DNA from: Arctopsyche grandis
Lineage: Eukaryota > Arthropoda > Insecta > Trichoptera > Hydropsychidae
Assembly (NCBI RefSeq): GCF_051622035.1
Contig: NC_135360.1
Coordinates: 2,352,001 to 2,416,000 of the forward strand
DNA: 64,000 nt
Reading direction: 5' to 3'
Position numbers and translations under genes: made by a program. How positions within the stretch are numbered: the stretch's first letter is position 1; each line of letters starts with the position of its first letter. The notes under the pieces are model-generated. The model had not been told where the DNA came from, made no database searches, and worked only from the letters and a program-made list of their open reading frames with translations. Shown here one piece after another: positions 33,291-44,795 of this stretch.

Positions 33291-34497
33291 GTTACATAGG
33301 TATTGGTATATACGTTACACCGAATCCGTGAAATTGTCTATTACACGCATTCGGCAAGAGAATTGCCGAATGCGTGAAAAATGCAAGCACGTTGCCCAGT
33401 TCGCGGATTCTGCAAATTCTTTGCCGAATGCATGTATCCGGCAAGAATTTGTCTGCTCAAAGCGTGGAGTCGGCAGATAGACAGCAGCGCTCTGGTGTTG
33501 TTTTTTAGAACATGCCAGCGTGGACAAGTGTCAAAGTGACAGCTGAATAAGGATGTTTAATTTACGTATTATTATGTATAATATGACTACATACATATGT
33601 TTCGATCATCTCATATGACTTATACATAAATTAATGTTAGTTTTAAACATTTTGATCAATATTTTAACAGTCGGAATTTTATACCTTGTGAAGAAATCAG
33701 TATTATATTATAAATATTTAATTTCATTACACATTAAAAAATTTAACAATTCTTTCAACTTTTTTCCACCGTCACAGATAGAATTTGCTCAAATTTAAAT
33801 TTGGCGTATTTCACAGGAGTTGTTACAGTGTAAAGAATTAATGATAAAAAGTAAAGGTCACTAGAAATTATGTACTATCAATTATGATTGAAATGCAAAT
33901 AGCTTGTGGATATAAAGGGGAAAATAAAACCTAAAACAAAATTTCAGAACACTGCAATTGTACTGATTGTTATTGTGAAAATGATTGTTATTGTTAAAAT
34001 GATTATTGAACAGTGTGAGAGGTCCACGGAGGAAGAATGTCATGTGGCCTTTTACAGTATCAGACCTTAACTATAGAGGACAAAAACTTGGTGGATTTCC
34101 AAAGTTTATCTATTTCTAATTCATTAACCAAATTTAGTTTTTTGAGGCCACTTCAAAAAGAGCGATAGAAGTGGCAAACGAGTTATTTAACATTAAACTT
34201 ATCTTAACAGCCCCACAAATTTGACTACATACATTTAAAACATGTAGTTGATAATTACACAAAAATCCAATGGAACTGACCGTGTATTCATACACAGTCA
34301 GTCATTATATTCAAAAATTAGTATAATAATATCTAATATTCATATCACATAAATTTTTTGGCCTAAATACAAAACAAATTAACATATTCAAAGATAACTT
34401 AAAAATGTAGGGAAAATGACAACATGCTCATTTTATGAAACATAATATTTATATAACAAATTGGTTTGACCCAAAATTAAATAAATGATGAAATTAC
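33291..34497. other. Interval with imperfect hairpins; otherwise no feature
   Basis: At 33336-33377 cgcattcggcaag and ttgccgaatgcg form a strong hairpin. Related CCGAATGC motifs repeat to 33430. The remainder is AT-rich and shows no supported gene. Confidence 0.35.
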
Positions 34498-34855
34498 TTA
34501 AAAATCACTTCTGCCACCGTGACAGGCAGAATTGCAGACAAATTGACTGCGGTAACATGCACATCTTCCGGACTGGCATCCTTTAACACAGTGACACCTT
34601 TTATAACCCTGGCCAGTACCCACAGAATTGAGACTTACCAGTTTCCTGATGGAAGCCTCTACATTGGGCACATCACTAACTTTTAATTGTTTATATTGGG
34701 TTTTATGGAGGCTATTTCGCTCCAATTTTTGTTCAATTACTCCCCATTTCGTTCCCACTTTGCATCTCCCATTTTCTATCTCCATTACTACCCCAATTAA
34801 ATTGGCGGGGTCTCCCCTGCCCTTATCAAATGGACTTACGCCAACCACAACGTTT
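34498..34855 (-). pseudogene. TE integrase C-terminal fragment with Cys-rich motif
   Basis: The frame encodes DPANLIGVVMEIENGRCKVG. It ends in a cysteine-rich block, KRCHCVKGCQSGRCACYRSQ then VCNSACHGG. This C-x-C ... C-x3-C ... C-x-C pattern is typical of the C-terminus of KRBA2-like, transposon-derived integrase proteins. An upstream in-frame TAA lies just before 34855 and the integrase core is missing. The first methionine implied by the open frame is a GTG, so this is not a complete gene. Confidence 0.5.
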
Positions 34856-34861
34856 TTTTAA

Positions 34862-35160
34862 CCATTTTTCACAGGTGACAATATTTTGTTGGATCTAGCC
34901 AGCATCCAATCGGCTTGATGCAACAAATTTTCTTTGGTTACTTTTCTGTATTTTACCGCTGAATGTTCATCATCTTCTAGTTCAGTTTTGTCAAAATGAG
35001 GTAAAATATCATTCGAAGAATTTTCATTTTTTGCTTCTGGTATTGGGTCTTGAACTTCAATTGTGAAAGAATCATGTAAACGGTAATAAAACGTGTTTTC
35101 TAATGTGATTTTAATAGTGGAGATTTAAAATGGTGCAAATCACCTTTTTAACTATTGCCT
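34862..35160. other. Short interval, probably further integrase-element remnant
   Basis: Broken minus-strand frames (for example around 34990-35090, acidic and Ser/Glu-rich) suggest that the element continues, but the match is too weak to call. Confidence 0.25.
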
Positions 35161-35618
35161 TAGCCTAAAGCTCCACTATGGATGGAAACAAGTAAACAAG
35201 ATTTATCAAGTAGTAATAAAATGGAATGCCATAAATATGAAATTTTAAAATAAAATGATAAAATATAAGAAAATTAAAATAATAATGACAAAAAAAAACA
35301 ATAACACAATATTAAAATTTGAAAAATATATATTTCAATGTATGATATCCAGCGAGTAAGTCATTTTGGATCGCAACAGATGATATTTCAGGCCTTTTTT
35401 CATGTTTCCTTTAATAATTTTGGAAATTAAAGTCATTTCGTGATTCTCTATGTACATACCTTCAATCTGAATACAAAAATTTACAAATTATAAGAAACAT
35501 AAGGGGATCAAAATGACCTGTTTTGATGTAAAACGTTTCTATTTTTTTTACTAACCTATTTTTTGTTTCACTTACGATTACAATTCAAGAAAAAGTTTGT
35601 TGTGGCTTTACTCTAGTA

Positions 35619-36526
35619 CAGTGCTACTCAAACTATGGTCCGCGGAGAAAGACGCAATTTAAAAAAATAAAACAATTGCTTATGTCAGAACTATTTCAAA
35701 ATATAGACTGGATAGCCAAGCTAGCTTATTTGACAGATATTTTTTTGCAGTTTGAATGACCTTAACTTATCCATGCAAGGAAGAATATCATCTTGTTTCA
35801 CAATGGCAGACAATACAGATGGGTTGAAACGAAAACTAAAAACATGGAAGATTCGTGTTTCAAACGGAGTTTAATATGTCGTCTTTGCGCGATATAATCA
35901 GTTGTCATTTGACGAATTTATCAGAGCGATTCGATTTCTATTTTCCACCAGATGAAAAGGATGGATACGAAATCCATTTTTGCCATGGAATGATGATATA
36001 TCACCTAATTTGGAAGATAAACTAATTGATCTGACTGCAAATCAAGAATTAAAAAAAATCTTTTGGATCAAATTAAAAGTAGAATTCGCATATATTTATG
36101 AACTTGCAGTGAAAACTCTTTTACCATTTGCATCAACTTACCTTTGCGAGACTGGTTTCTCAACCATGAGTATAATTAAAACAAAATATCGTAATAGTGT
36201 GGATATTTATGATCCATTGCGTGTGGCATTGTCTTCGATTAAACCACAACTGGAAAAGTTATCTAATAACAAACAAGCTCATATGTATGTCTCATTAGTT
36301 TTTTTTTTTTTTCATTTTTTATCTTTGTCTAAGTATATACATATTGTACTTCTTTGAATTCAATAAAATAAATTTTACTACTTAGATTTTATTTTATTTT
36401 TATTTGTTTACAAGTTTTCAATCATATACATATATAACCTTTTTATTTTAAAATATGATGCCTGTCCGTGAGAATTATTGAAAAATATATACTGGTCCGC
36501 ACGCTGAAAAAGTTTGAGTAGCACTG
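35619..36526 (+). mobile_element. hAT element (ZBED5-like) with 8-bp target duplication
   Basis: The 908-bp element has inverted ends CAGTGCTACTCAAACT and is flanked by perfect 8-bp duplications CTCTAGTA (35611-35618 and 36527-36534), diagnostic of hAT insertion. Coding remnants on the plus strand include SMQGRISSCFTMADNTDGLK (about 35773-35833). A C-terminal dimerisation segment, with CETGFSTMSIIKTKYRN and YDPLRVALSSIKPQLEKL, lies at 35980-36357. The catalytic region is largely gone. It is inserted in the orphan zinc-finger remnant downstream of gene E; the paralogous locus near gene G has the empty site. Confidence 0.85.
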
Positions 36527-36534
36527 CTCTAGTA

Positions 36535-36679
36535 TGAATACCCATATGTGAACTAAGTTTTAATTTTCTAAAGAATGTTTTTGAACAAATGTCACTTGTG
36601 TAGCTTTACCCAGTGTTGTCACCCCAATTTTGGAACAACGGGTTTCAAAATTTTTTTTCAATAAAATTATTTTCAAAAA

Positions 36680-36755
<76 letters not shown>

Positions 36756-36985
36756 TTATTACGTCCAAGGCACTATTATATGAAAGTTCATTGAATTTTC
36801 AAGATTTGCATAATTTTTGACAAAAATTATATGACTTTAGATTATCAACGGGTTTCCGGAAACCCATGGAAACCATTAGGGTGACACCACTGGCTTTACC
36901 CCAGGAGAAATAACCATATGTGAACAAAGGTTTTTTTTTTGTGAAGAATGATTTTGAATAAATGTCACATTTGTGTGACTTAACC
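36535..36985 (-). pseudogene. Orphan zinc fingers downstream of gene E, split by a MITE
   Basis: Two finger-like segments remain on the minus strand (36894-36985 and 36535-36612), with loss of coding bases and the MITE at 36613-36890 between them. Before the hAT insertion this ended in an array terminus of the KPQQTF type, still visible at 35590-35618. They are best explained as the old C-terminal fingers of gene E, cut off by the repeat that now provides its 3' end. Confidence 0.65.
36613..36890. mobile_element. MITE family with GTGKTGTCACCC ends and an internal TA tract
   Basis: The ends GTGTTGTCACCCCAATT and (reverse complement) GTGGTGTCACCCTAATGG are inverted repeats. An inner pair around cgggtttc adds to the fold, and a long TA tract occupies the middle. 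Copies lie at 54498-54777 and, inside intron 1 of gene F, at 51254-51438. Confidence 0.65.
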
Positions 36986-38579
36986 TAGGGTTGTCTGACG
37001 CCCCAATTAATTGGAATTGTCACCAGTTTTAAGTCAAATGTCCCAGTTTATTAGCTTTTTCAACATTTCCCCATTCAGGTACTTCATGGAGAAGCGTATC
37101 AATATAAGATATTGTTACGTACGCCGTGGATTGAGCGAATTGTACTTAGACCAACGGATATCTGTTATCGGTTAACTAAATGCATGCACTTACTTCCAAA
37201 GATTATATCTGGACTCTAAGTGCATTTAGGCTAAACAATGACCGTTATTAGCTATTTCTCAGAATCGGTACGGGAAGTCCCAATGTCTTGGAAATACATA
37301 TCCGAATACGTGACTATACAACAGGTAAACAGATTAGGCGTCCTGAGAGATCTACCCTTTATAAGGCGGTACGTAGGCGATATAATTCATTCTGGATTGA
37401 ACACTAGCAATACGTGTAACTCCTTAATCATCAATAAATGCTGTGAAACGACTGTTGGCCTTTTACTTGGATCCTCCACCCACCCCGACGCAACACTGGT
37501 CGTCAGAAGTGGGATCCAAGATGGGCCGTGGAACAAAGTCACCAGCGAAGGAAGAGAAGCTACAGCGAAGCCATCCTCGGGAGCTGTAGGAGAGAGTTCG
37601 AGCCATGGAGACACGAAACAAAAAAATGCAGTTTTCACTGCAACACACAGAATCGGTCATCACATATTCGGTTGTTGAATTGCAGATATCACTGCAACTC
37701 GACTTTGACATTATCGGCGGTGGCCGCCAAGAATTCATCGGGATGACGGAAGGAGGTTACGAAACGGGAGGTTTCGTACAAGTGCTGCCGGGAGAGGACA
37801 ACTTGAGGCGTTGTCAAGGGCAACATCGGAGAGCAGCATCCGGCAATTGCAGAGTCATCCAAAGGGCGACCGGGACGAGGGCAGTTCACCGGTCCACTTA
37901 CGCCGCAAGTACCAAGAATTAGCGGCTGTTGGGGACGACGATCCACGGGAAAGCATCGTCGTCAGAAGAGGAGCGGAGATCGACTACAACTGAGAGATGT
38001 CGATTACAAGCCACTATTCCCTTCAACTGTTTGTTGACGGCAGATGTCAACAACCTGAAAAAAAAATCTAATTGGAAACTAGTCGAGTCTAATTGGAAGA
38101 GTCGGAAAGTTAACGGATTGAAATGGAATTCAATCGGAACCATGCAACGGCAGAGAGGCACATTTATCAGATTGGATAAATGTTGGTTGGTCAGTCGGCG
38201 GAGTCAATCAAGTCACTTTTGGGAGGATAGAGGCACCGCTTCAGAGGTAATGGCAACGGAAGCACGTTCTGGGTGGAACGTTGGTCTGCAGCAGGATGCT
38301 GGGCCACATGACAGGAAGACGGGGCCACCGTAACAAATTTGAACGTTGGGGAAACGAGCGACTTGGATCAACCACGTGAGGGCATTTGAAACCGAAGAAA
38401 CGCCAGATCGCGACTTCAACGAGAGAGAGCGGAACAATTGATATACGTCAACATCGAAAAAAATCTAGTTGGAAACTAGTGGAAACACGAGTACCTAAAA
38501 AAATACATGGACAGTTGCAGCAGTGCTTAGATCATCTCGCAGATGTAACGGGAAAATACATCAGAAAGAAATGGATTTC

Positions 38580-39080
38580 AGTTGGGTCAATGGAACGGAA
38601 AAGAAGCACATTCAACAGAGTGGCAGACTGTTGGGTGCCAAGGTCAATGGAACGGAAAAGAAACACAACCAGCAGAGTGGCAGACTGAGGTGTGCACATT
38701 TTCCAGGGTCAAGGGAACGGAAAAGAAGCACCACCAACAGAGTGGCAGACTGAGGGGTGCACATTTTCCAGGGTCAACCGTCATTTTTGTGAGGATGGTG
38801 GCGATTCTTGTGGGACATGGCTTTGGAGCACGTTCTGGGTTGAACGTTGGTCTGCAGCAGGATGCTGGGCCACATGACATAGGAACACTGGGCCACCGTA
38901 GCAAATTTGGACGATGGTGACACGAGAGACATGGACCAAGTCACTTTTGTGAGGATGGGAGCGATTCTTGTGGGACATGGCTTTGGAGCACGTTCTGGGT
39001 TGAACGTTGGTCTGCAGCAGGATGCTGGGCCACATGACAGGAATACGGGGCTGCCATAGCAAATTTGGACTTTGGTGATA
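38580..39080. repeat. Internal repeats of the LTR element (57-65 bp and longer units)
   Basis: A unit containing ggaacggaaaagaagcac and cagagtggcagactg is repeated in tandem about three times with spacing of 57-65 bp (38586, 38643, 38708). A longer unit containing gttggtctgcagcaggatgc recurs at about 38262, 38828 and 38988. Confidence 0.75.
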
Positions 39081-39190
39081 CGAGCAACATGGACCAACCA
39101 CGGGAGAAAATTTTGGACCGAAGAGCTAACAAATATTGATTTCCAAATGTAGAACATCGGATGACTAATTTTAGGGGATTAGAAATATAA

Positions 39191-39560
39191 CTGTAATTGT
39201 TTCCATTGTAAAGGTGTCGTAAATTGAAGAGTAACGAAAGTTTACTGTAATTGTTTCCATTGTAAAGGTGACGTAAAGTGAAGTGTAATGAAAGGTTTAT
39301 GTAATTGTTTCCATTGTAAAGGTGACGTAAATTGAAGTGTAACGAAAGTTTAATGTAACTGTTTCCATTGTAAAGGTGACGTAAATCGTAGTGTAATGAA
39401 ATTTTAAATGTTTTGTTTCCATTGTAAAGGAGGCGTAAATTGAGGGGTAACGAAAGTTTAATGTAATTGTTTCCATTGTAAAGGTGACGTAAATTGAAGT
39501 ATACCGGAAGTTTAATGTAATTGTTTCCATTGTAAAGATGACGTTAATCTAACTGTAACA
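39191..39560. repeat. 54-bp tandem array in the LTR element
   Basis: The motif tgtaattgtttccattgtaa recurs every 54 bp (39192, 39246, 39300, 39354 and on), about six and a half times. The period is a multiple of three, so one minus-strand frame reads as an 18-residue repeat (METITLNFRYTSIYVTFT); I regard this as a by-product. Confidence 0.8.
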
Positions 39561-40292
39561 GAATTTAAATTGTAAAGGTAACGTTAATGTAACGGTAATA
39601 GAATTTAAATGTCATTGTTTCCATTGTAACTGTAAAGATAACGATTGTAATTGTAAATGTAACTGTGACGGATATCGGAGATAAATGTAACTACTGTAGA
39701 TTTATCAGTTATGATTTGTTGGTCAATCGGGACGATTTGACCTAAGAGGGAGGCAATGTTACGTACGCCGTGGATTGAGCGAATTGTACTTAGACCAACG
39801 GATATCTGTTATCGGTTAACTAAATGCATGCACTTACTTCCAAAGATTATATCTGGACTCTAAGTGCATTTAGGCTAAACAATGACCGTTATTAGCTATT
39901 TCTCAGAATCGGTACGGGAAGTCCCAATGTCTTGGAAATACATATCCGAATACGTGACTATACAACAGGTAAACAGATTAGGCGTCCTGAGAGATCTACC
40001 CTTTATAAGGCGGTACGTAGGCGATATAATTCATTCTGGATTGAACACTAGCAATACGTGTAACTCCTTAATCATCAATAAATGCTGTGAAACGACTGTT
40101 GGCCTTTTACTTGGATCCTCCACCCACCCCGACGCAACAATATTATACATTATATGTGCAAAATTATCGGAAAATATATTTTAATATGCGTTAATTTTAA
40201 ATCGACCTGGACAAATGATTCTCGGACAGGGACATTGGGACAAAGACCTCAAAACCGAATGTCCTGGTGTACCGGGACGTATGGTAGCCCTA

Positions 40293-40448
40293 TTTTAGTG
40301 GCTTTACTCTAGTATGAATACCTATATGTGCACTGAAATCAGACTGTCTAAGAAATGATTTTAAACAAATGTGACATTTGTGTGGCTTTACCCCACTATG
40401 AACCTTGGTATGGGCAATAAGACATCGTTTCTTACTAAATGTTTTTGA
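40293..40448 (-). pseudogene. Untranslated last two fingers of gene E
   Basis: The minus-strand frame continues without a frameshift from the nonsense codon to the ancestral TAG at 40292-40290. It encodes a finger with CLIAHTKVH and a final finger with DFSAHIGIH and the RVKPLK tail, as at the ends of F and G. Confidence 0.8.
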
Positions 40449-42248
40449 TCAAATGTCACATTTGTGTGGCTTAACCCCAGTATGAATACTAATATGTTCA
40501 ATAAGAGATCGTTTTGTATTATATGTTTTTGAACAAATATCGCATTTGTATAGCTTTACCCCAGTATGAATATTATTAGTATGTTTAATAAGAGATCCTT
40601 TAGCAGTAAATGATTTTAAACAAATGTGACATTTGTGTGGCTTTACCCCACTATGAACCTTGGTATGGGCAATAAGACATCGTTTCATACTAAATGTTTT
40701 TGAACAAATGTCACATTTGTGTGGCTTTACCCCAGTATGAATATTAATATGTTCAATAAGAGATCGTTTTGTAGTATATGTTTTTGAACAAATGTCACAT
40801 TTGTATAGCTTTACCCCAGTATGAATATTAATATGTTCAATAAGAGATCGTTTTGTAGTATATGTTTTTGAACAAATGTCACATTTGTGTGGCTTCACCG
40901 CAGTATGAATACCCATATGTGCACTGAAATTGTTTTTTCTAAGGAATGATTTTAAGCAAATGTGACATTTGTGTGGCCTTACCCCAGTATGTATTCTCAT
41001 GTGTCCACTTAGGTGAGATTTCGAATTAAATGATTTTAAGCAAATTTTACATTTATGTGGCTTTAGCCCATTATGAGTATTTATATGATCACTAAGAGAT
41101 CGTTTTGTGCTATATGTTTTTGAACAAATGTCACATTTGTGTGACTTTACCACAGTATGAATATGCATATGTACACTAAGTTGTGATTTTCTAAAGAATG
41201 TTTTTGAACAAATGTCACATTTGTTTGGCTTTACCCCACTATGAACATTGATATGTGTAATAAGAGATCCTTTTGTAGTATATGTTTTTGAACAAATTTC
41301 ACATTTGTGCGGCTTTACCCCAGTATGAATACTAATATGTTCAATAAGAGATCGTTTCATAGTAAATGATTTTAAACAAATGTTACATTTGTGTGGCTTT
41401 ATTCCACTATGGGTATTTATATGTTCATTAAGAGATTGTTTTGTAGTATATGTTTTTGAACAAATGTCACACTTATAAGGCTTTACCCCATTATGAATTT
41501 TCATGTGTGTACTGAGCTGGGGTTTTGACGTGAATGAGTTTTTCTGTGTCACAAGATTGTGTTTATTAGTAAACGAGTTTTCTTGGAAATCTATTTTATG
41601 GCCCAATTCAGAATGTGTAGAGCATATCGTATCTAAAGCTTTTCGTAATGGAATGTGTCTATCGGTATCCATTATTGCTGCCATATTGTCTCTTGAAGTA
41701 ATTTTTCTTCCAGGGGTCTAAAAGATAAACCGAAAGATATACAACTTAACATGTGTAACATTTTTACAGTGTGATTAGATGTCATTTTAAATGGAAATTC
41801 TAATCGATCTAAATCACTCGAATCCCATTTACTTACTTCACCATTGTCTGGAGAATGAGAAATATTGAGTGGCAAATCTTCCCATATTAAATCTTCCAGC
41901 CAAACTTCCTCCGACTTGACTTTCAAATACTTGTCTAATTTCACCCTCGACGTTGTGTCGTTCTGAAAACAAGCGTTTCGAAAGCTATTGAGCAATTCCA
42001 AATTGTTGACACACGAGAGGCATATCATATTTGGCAGATGGTCCCCTTTCCGAATCTGCAAAGCAGAAAGATGTTGAAGATAACGAGAACTAGTGAATTA
42101 ACATTAGCAATGGTTTAAATGTAACGGAACTAACCGGCAGCCGACAGCAGGTCCGAATACGTTGTGCCAATCCCGGTAGATGAGGGTCGTCATGAATGGA
42201 GACAAAGGACTCTGCTGGAGCAGAGCAGAGACATAGTCTGCACTCCAT
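40449..42248 (-). CDS. ZAD-C2H2 zinc-finger protein E (12 fingers), truncated by a nonsense codon
   Basis: Exons on the minus strand are 42248-42135, 42055-41837 and 41717-40449, phase 0, with introns of 79 and 119 bp; the product is 533 residues. ZAD Cys pairs are at 3/6 and 50/53. Twelve complete fingers are followed by the start of a thirteenth (HKCDI), where the second Cys codon TGT has become TGA at 40451-40449. Beyond it the frame is open for 53 codons and encodes the remaining two fingers and the KPLK ending, so the change is a single substitution and probably recent. Finger 11 has an extra residue between its two His (H-x4-H), shared with F and G. Intact protein function without the last fingers is plausible. 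Confidence 0.85.
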
Positions 42249-43194
42249 TGCTACTTGGACAGCACAATTTTCAACAATAACTATAGAACGGGAAATTCTT
42301 TGACCCTCGATATTGATTGATTTTTTTCAAAAATCGTACACGATATAATAATTATATTAAGAAAATAGCATTTCTGCTATTCGACAAAAGTTCGATAATG
42401 ATTCTCCAGCACTCGCTTACGAGTTCCGCGAACGGGTAATTTTATATTAGTGAACGAAATATGTTTAGGCACAACTGTCAGCTGTCAACAAGTTTGACGC
42501 ATACATTTCTTTATAATGGCTAAGGTTGCCAACCGTCCCGGTTTGGCCGGGATTGTCCCGGAATTGGAATCACTGTCCCGTATCCAGGATGAATGCTAAA
42601 TTGTCCCGGAAATTTTGAGGAAACTATTACATTTATTTTTATTGAAATTGACATCTTGTACATAAATCCGTTGAACGTCCTTCCATCGTACATACAGTCC
42701 CAGGACAGAATATTACGCTACCTCATTGAACCGCGTTCGCGCCCATTTGTAAAGGTTATAAATAATTCACAATAAGATCTTTTGGGCTAGTTTTTTTTGT
42801 AAGCTCATCCTTATTTGCTACTCTATTCACCAACATAAAATAATACAACATTATCGTTCAAAATGTCTTCAAAAATAAACGTGAAATGAGAGAAATGAGT
42901 TTGCTCCTGAATTACGTAAAGCATATACAAGCGTTTCTGCGAAGATTTTTTATTATTTCGTTAACACCGTGATTTTTTCTTTTGTTGCAGATTTACTATA
43001 TTTTTAGGGTAAGTTAGTGATTAATTTGTAAAAAAAATACTTTCATTTATGTTTTAAATTACTTGTGAGTCTTAAATAGATTATTTTAGATTAGTCGAAA
43101 AGCATATCTTTTTAAAGAGAGAAATGCAAGCATTATAGCATTAATAAAAACTAGAATGTTTTATAAACATAAAATCGCGACAATACAGGATGTA
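42249..43194 (-). promoter_or_regulatory. 5' flank of gene E and adjoining AT-rich region
   Basis: The first 280 bp match the flanks of D, F and G, including aactgtcagctgtcaac at 42472-42488. Homology stops near 42520, where a TE-like end (aaggttgccaaccgtccc) starts. Nothing further is recognised up to 43194. Confidence 0.45.
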
Positions 43195-43500
43195 AGTTAT
43201 ACGGCTGTTTGCAAAATAAGGAAACATCTGGAACAAATTGGCGATTCCACTTGTTAACAGATGTTAGACAAGCAAAATGATGACAAGATATGGGCAGAGC
43301 ATGTCAAAAAGCATGAAAAATCGGTTGAGCTTATGAAAATTGTGTCTTTCATTATATCCATCCCTGCAGTAATGCTTACCCAGAAAGAGTATTCTATGTA
43401 GTGTAGAAATATGGTAAGACTTGTACAATTCCGAATCGAAGTCGATGATCTCATTTATTTCCCCATCGAAATCGAGCTGTGCAATTGCATCATCGCTTCC
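43195..43500 (+). pseudogene. Possible hAT C-terminal remnant
   Basis: In the plus-strand frame, HVKKHEKSVELMKIVSFIIS is followed by an IPAVMLTQKEYSM-like segment. This fits the hAT dimerisation pattern L-x-I-V-S-F-(V/I)-L-S-I-P-x-S-N-A-x-x-E-R-x-F-S, with decay at the normally conserved ERVFS. It is short and degraded, so the call is tentative. Confidence 0.35.
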
Positions 43501-43562
43501 TGTACGAACATGTAAAGTCAACCTTGGCCGAAAAACCTTCGTTCAAACTAGGGCAAAGACAC

Positions 43563-43935
43563 TGTGGCGGCTCGTTATATGACATCGTCGAGTTCGGTCA
43601 CCTTCCTGCGAGTTGGGACCAACTCGGCCGTGTTCAGAGTTGCCACCTCACACCGTCTTCGGCTGCCATAATAAAAACGGTTCGGTGATTACTGGTCACA
43701 AATTACTCGTCACAAAGTCACTAAATCTCTATAACGGAACATCTGGCAGCCGAAAAGTCCATCTTACTAACGATAACTATCATAGTAACGAGAACTTGAG
43801 TGCCAAATATTGTGTATTCGCGATTTTCATGGCAAAAATTGTCTTTGTGACCACCCCAATGTGACGAATAGTCCAATTACCAATAAAAACACGTGCATCA
43901 ACATGCCAGTCGTCTCAATCGTTTCATCCCCTATA
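43563..43935 (+). mobile_element. Degraded TRIM LTR interrupted by a MITE
   Basis: The LTR start (TGTGGCGGCTCGTTATATGA) continues to about 43678, then resumes at 43882 (aataaaaacacgtgcatcaa) to CCCCTATA at 43935. The interruption is the GTCACA-ended MITE. The copy is more diverged than the other TRIM LTRs and has no exact target duplication. Confidence 0.6.
43679..43881. mobile_element. MITE family with GTCACA ends, complete 203-bp copy
   Basis: The copy begins GGTTCGGTGATTACTGGTCA and ends, in reverse complement, GGTAATTGGACTATTCGTCA. Its position inside a known LTR sequence gives both boundaries within a few bases. Confidence 0.7.
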
Positions 43936-44311
43936 CCACCATCGACTCATTCCAGATACGCAATCACGAGTACACCTGAGAGCATGATCTCACAACAGGT
44001 TTTTGTACGTTATTTTAATAATTCCATGAGCGTAATGTCGCATGAGTGATTTGTCACATGAGCGAGTTGTAGCGTGAGTGATTTGTCGCGTGAGTGAAAT
44101 GTCGTGCGTATAACGCCGTAGAGTGAAATTTCCGTGATTTGTCTTGACACCTTCACAACATGGCTACGCACCAACCATAATTTAAGGCACAGCTACTTAA
44201 AGGATAACCTCGAGCCCGTAGGAATCTTCCAGAACATGATCTCGAATGAGGCCACCCACCTCCTCAACAAATACAGGAGTAAAGATTATTTTAGATTCTC
44301 TGAAAGCGATT

Positions 44312-44358
<47 letters not shown>

Positions 44359-44795
44359 CCAGCGTCGATCACTGATTTCGTATTTATGTATATTAGTGAT
44401 AATTCAAACATCATTAAATGTCTGAAACTGACACACTGAAACTTTGTACTGCGTAATGAAATTTTAATCGTTACGTTTTATTTTTTTTCATTATCAAAAC
44501 TCAAATAGTTATCGATTTCTGTATCAAGAATATTTTTAACGTTGAAATTCGCGTCAAATCGGAAAAAAACGTTTATTTGGCGTGTTCATCATACCTCCAG
44601 ATTCAAACCAAAGATTTTTTTTATAAATCTTTGTTATTACTAGAGGTAGAATAGTCACAGTGCTATCCATTGTTCGGCAAACCTTTAACAAAGCATTTAC
44701 AACCTTTGAACAATACACGGCCCCTCAGGCTCCGGTGACTAATTATTACAAAGCTCAATTTTAACAATAACTACAGACCGGAAGATTCTTTGACC
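43936..44795. other. Unassigned interval with a (GA)n tract
   Basis: A plus-strand frame at 44134-44439 encodes an ordinary-looking segment (LRTNHNLRHSYLKDNLEPVG) before running into a (GA)n tract at 44309-44334 that reads as Arg-Glu repeats. I do not recognise it. Near 44650-44755 lies a palindromic repeat (cattgttcggcaaacc, then gaacaatacacgg), with a copy at 57783-57905. Confidence 0.3.

Larger units (their letters stand above)
37113..40139 (+). mobile_element. Young non-autonomous LTR retrotransposon
   Basis: Two 383-bp LTRs (37113-37495 and 39757-40139) start TGTTACGTACGCCG and end CACCCCGACGCAACA. They are identical by eye. The element has ATAT target duplications (37109-37112 and 40140-40143). 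A primer-binding-site-like TGGTCGTCAGAAGTGGGA lies one base after the first LTR, and the purine tract AAGAGGGAGGCAA precedes the second. The 2261-bp interior lacks gag, protease, reverse transcriptase and integrase. Instead it has several short open frames and three sets of tandem or dispersed repeats. It must be mobilised by an autonomous relative. The paralogous empty site lies near 55040. Confidence 0.9.
36986..40292. mobile_element. TAGGG-ended repeat forming the 3' end of gene E, split by an LTR element
   Basis: The repeat starts TAGGGTTGTCTGACGCC at 36986 and ends, in reverse complement, TAGGGCTACCATACGTCCC at 40292. Without the LTR element at 37113-40139 it would be about 280 bp, matching the uninterrupted copy at 54881-55185. 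The first three bases of its inner end are the ancestral TAG stop of the gene. Confidence 0.55.

Noticed and set aside
34498..34855. Possible complete cysteine-rich gene
   Set aside because: No ATG start, an in-frame stop just upstream and a clear match in style to an integrase C-terminus point to a mobile-element fragment.
37238..37678. 146-codon frame at the start of the LTR element, repeated at 39882
   Set aside because: It begins in and is mostly made of LTR sequence, which is why it appears twice; no retroviral or cellular domain is visible.
39297..39530. Minus-strand protein with an 18-residue repeat (METITLNFRYTSIYVTFT)
   Set aside because: It is the translation of a 54-bp tandem array in the LTR element interior; the period being a multiple of three keeps the frame open by chance.
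44134..44439. Arg-Glu repeat protein
   Set aside because: The RE run is a (GA)n microsatellite, and the short segment before it has no recognised domain or splice partner.
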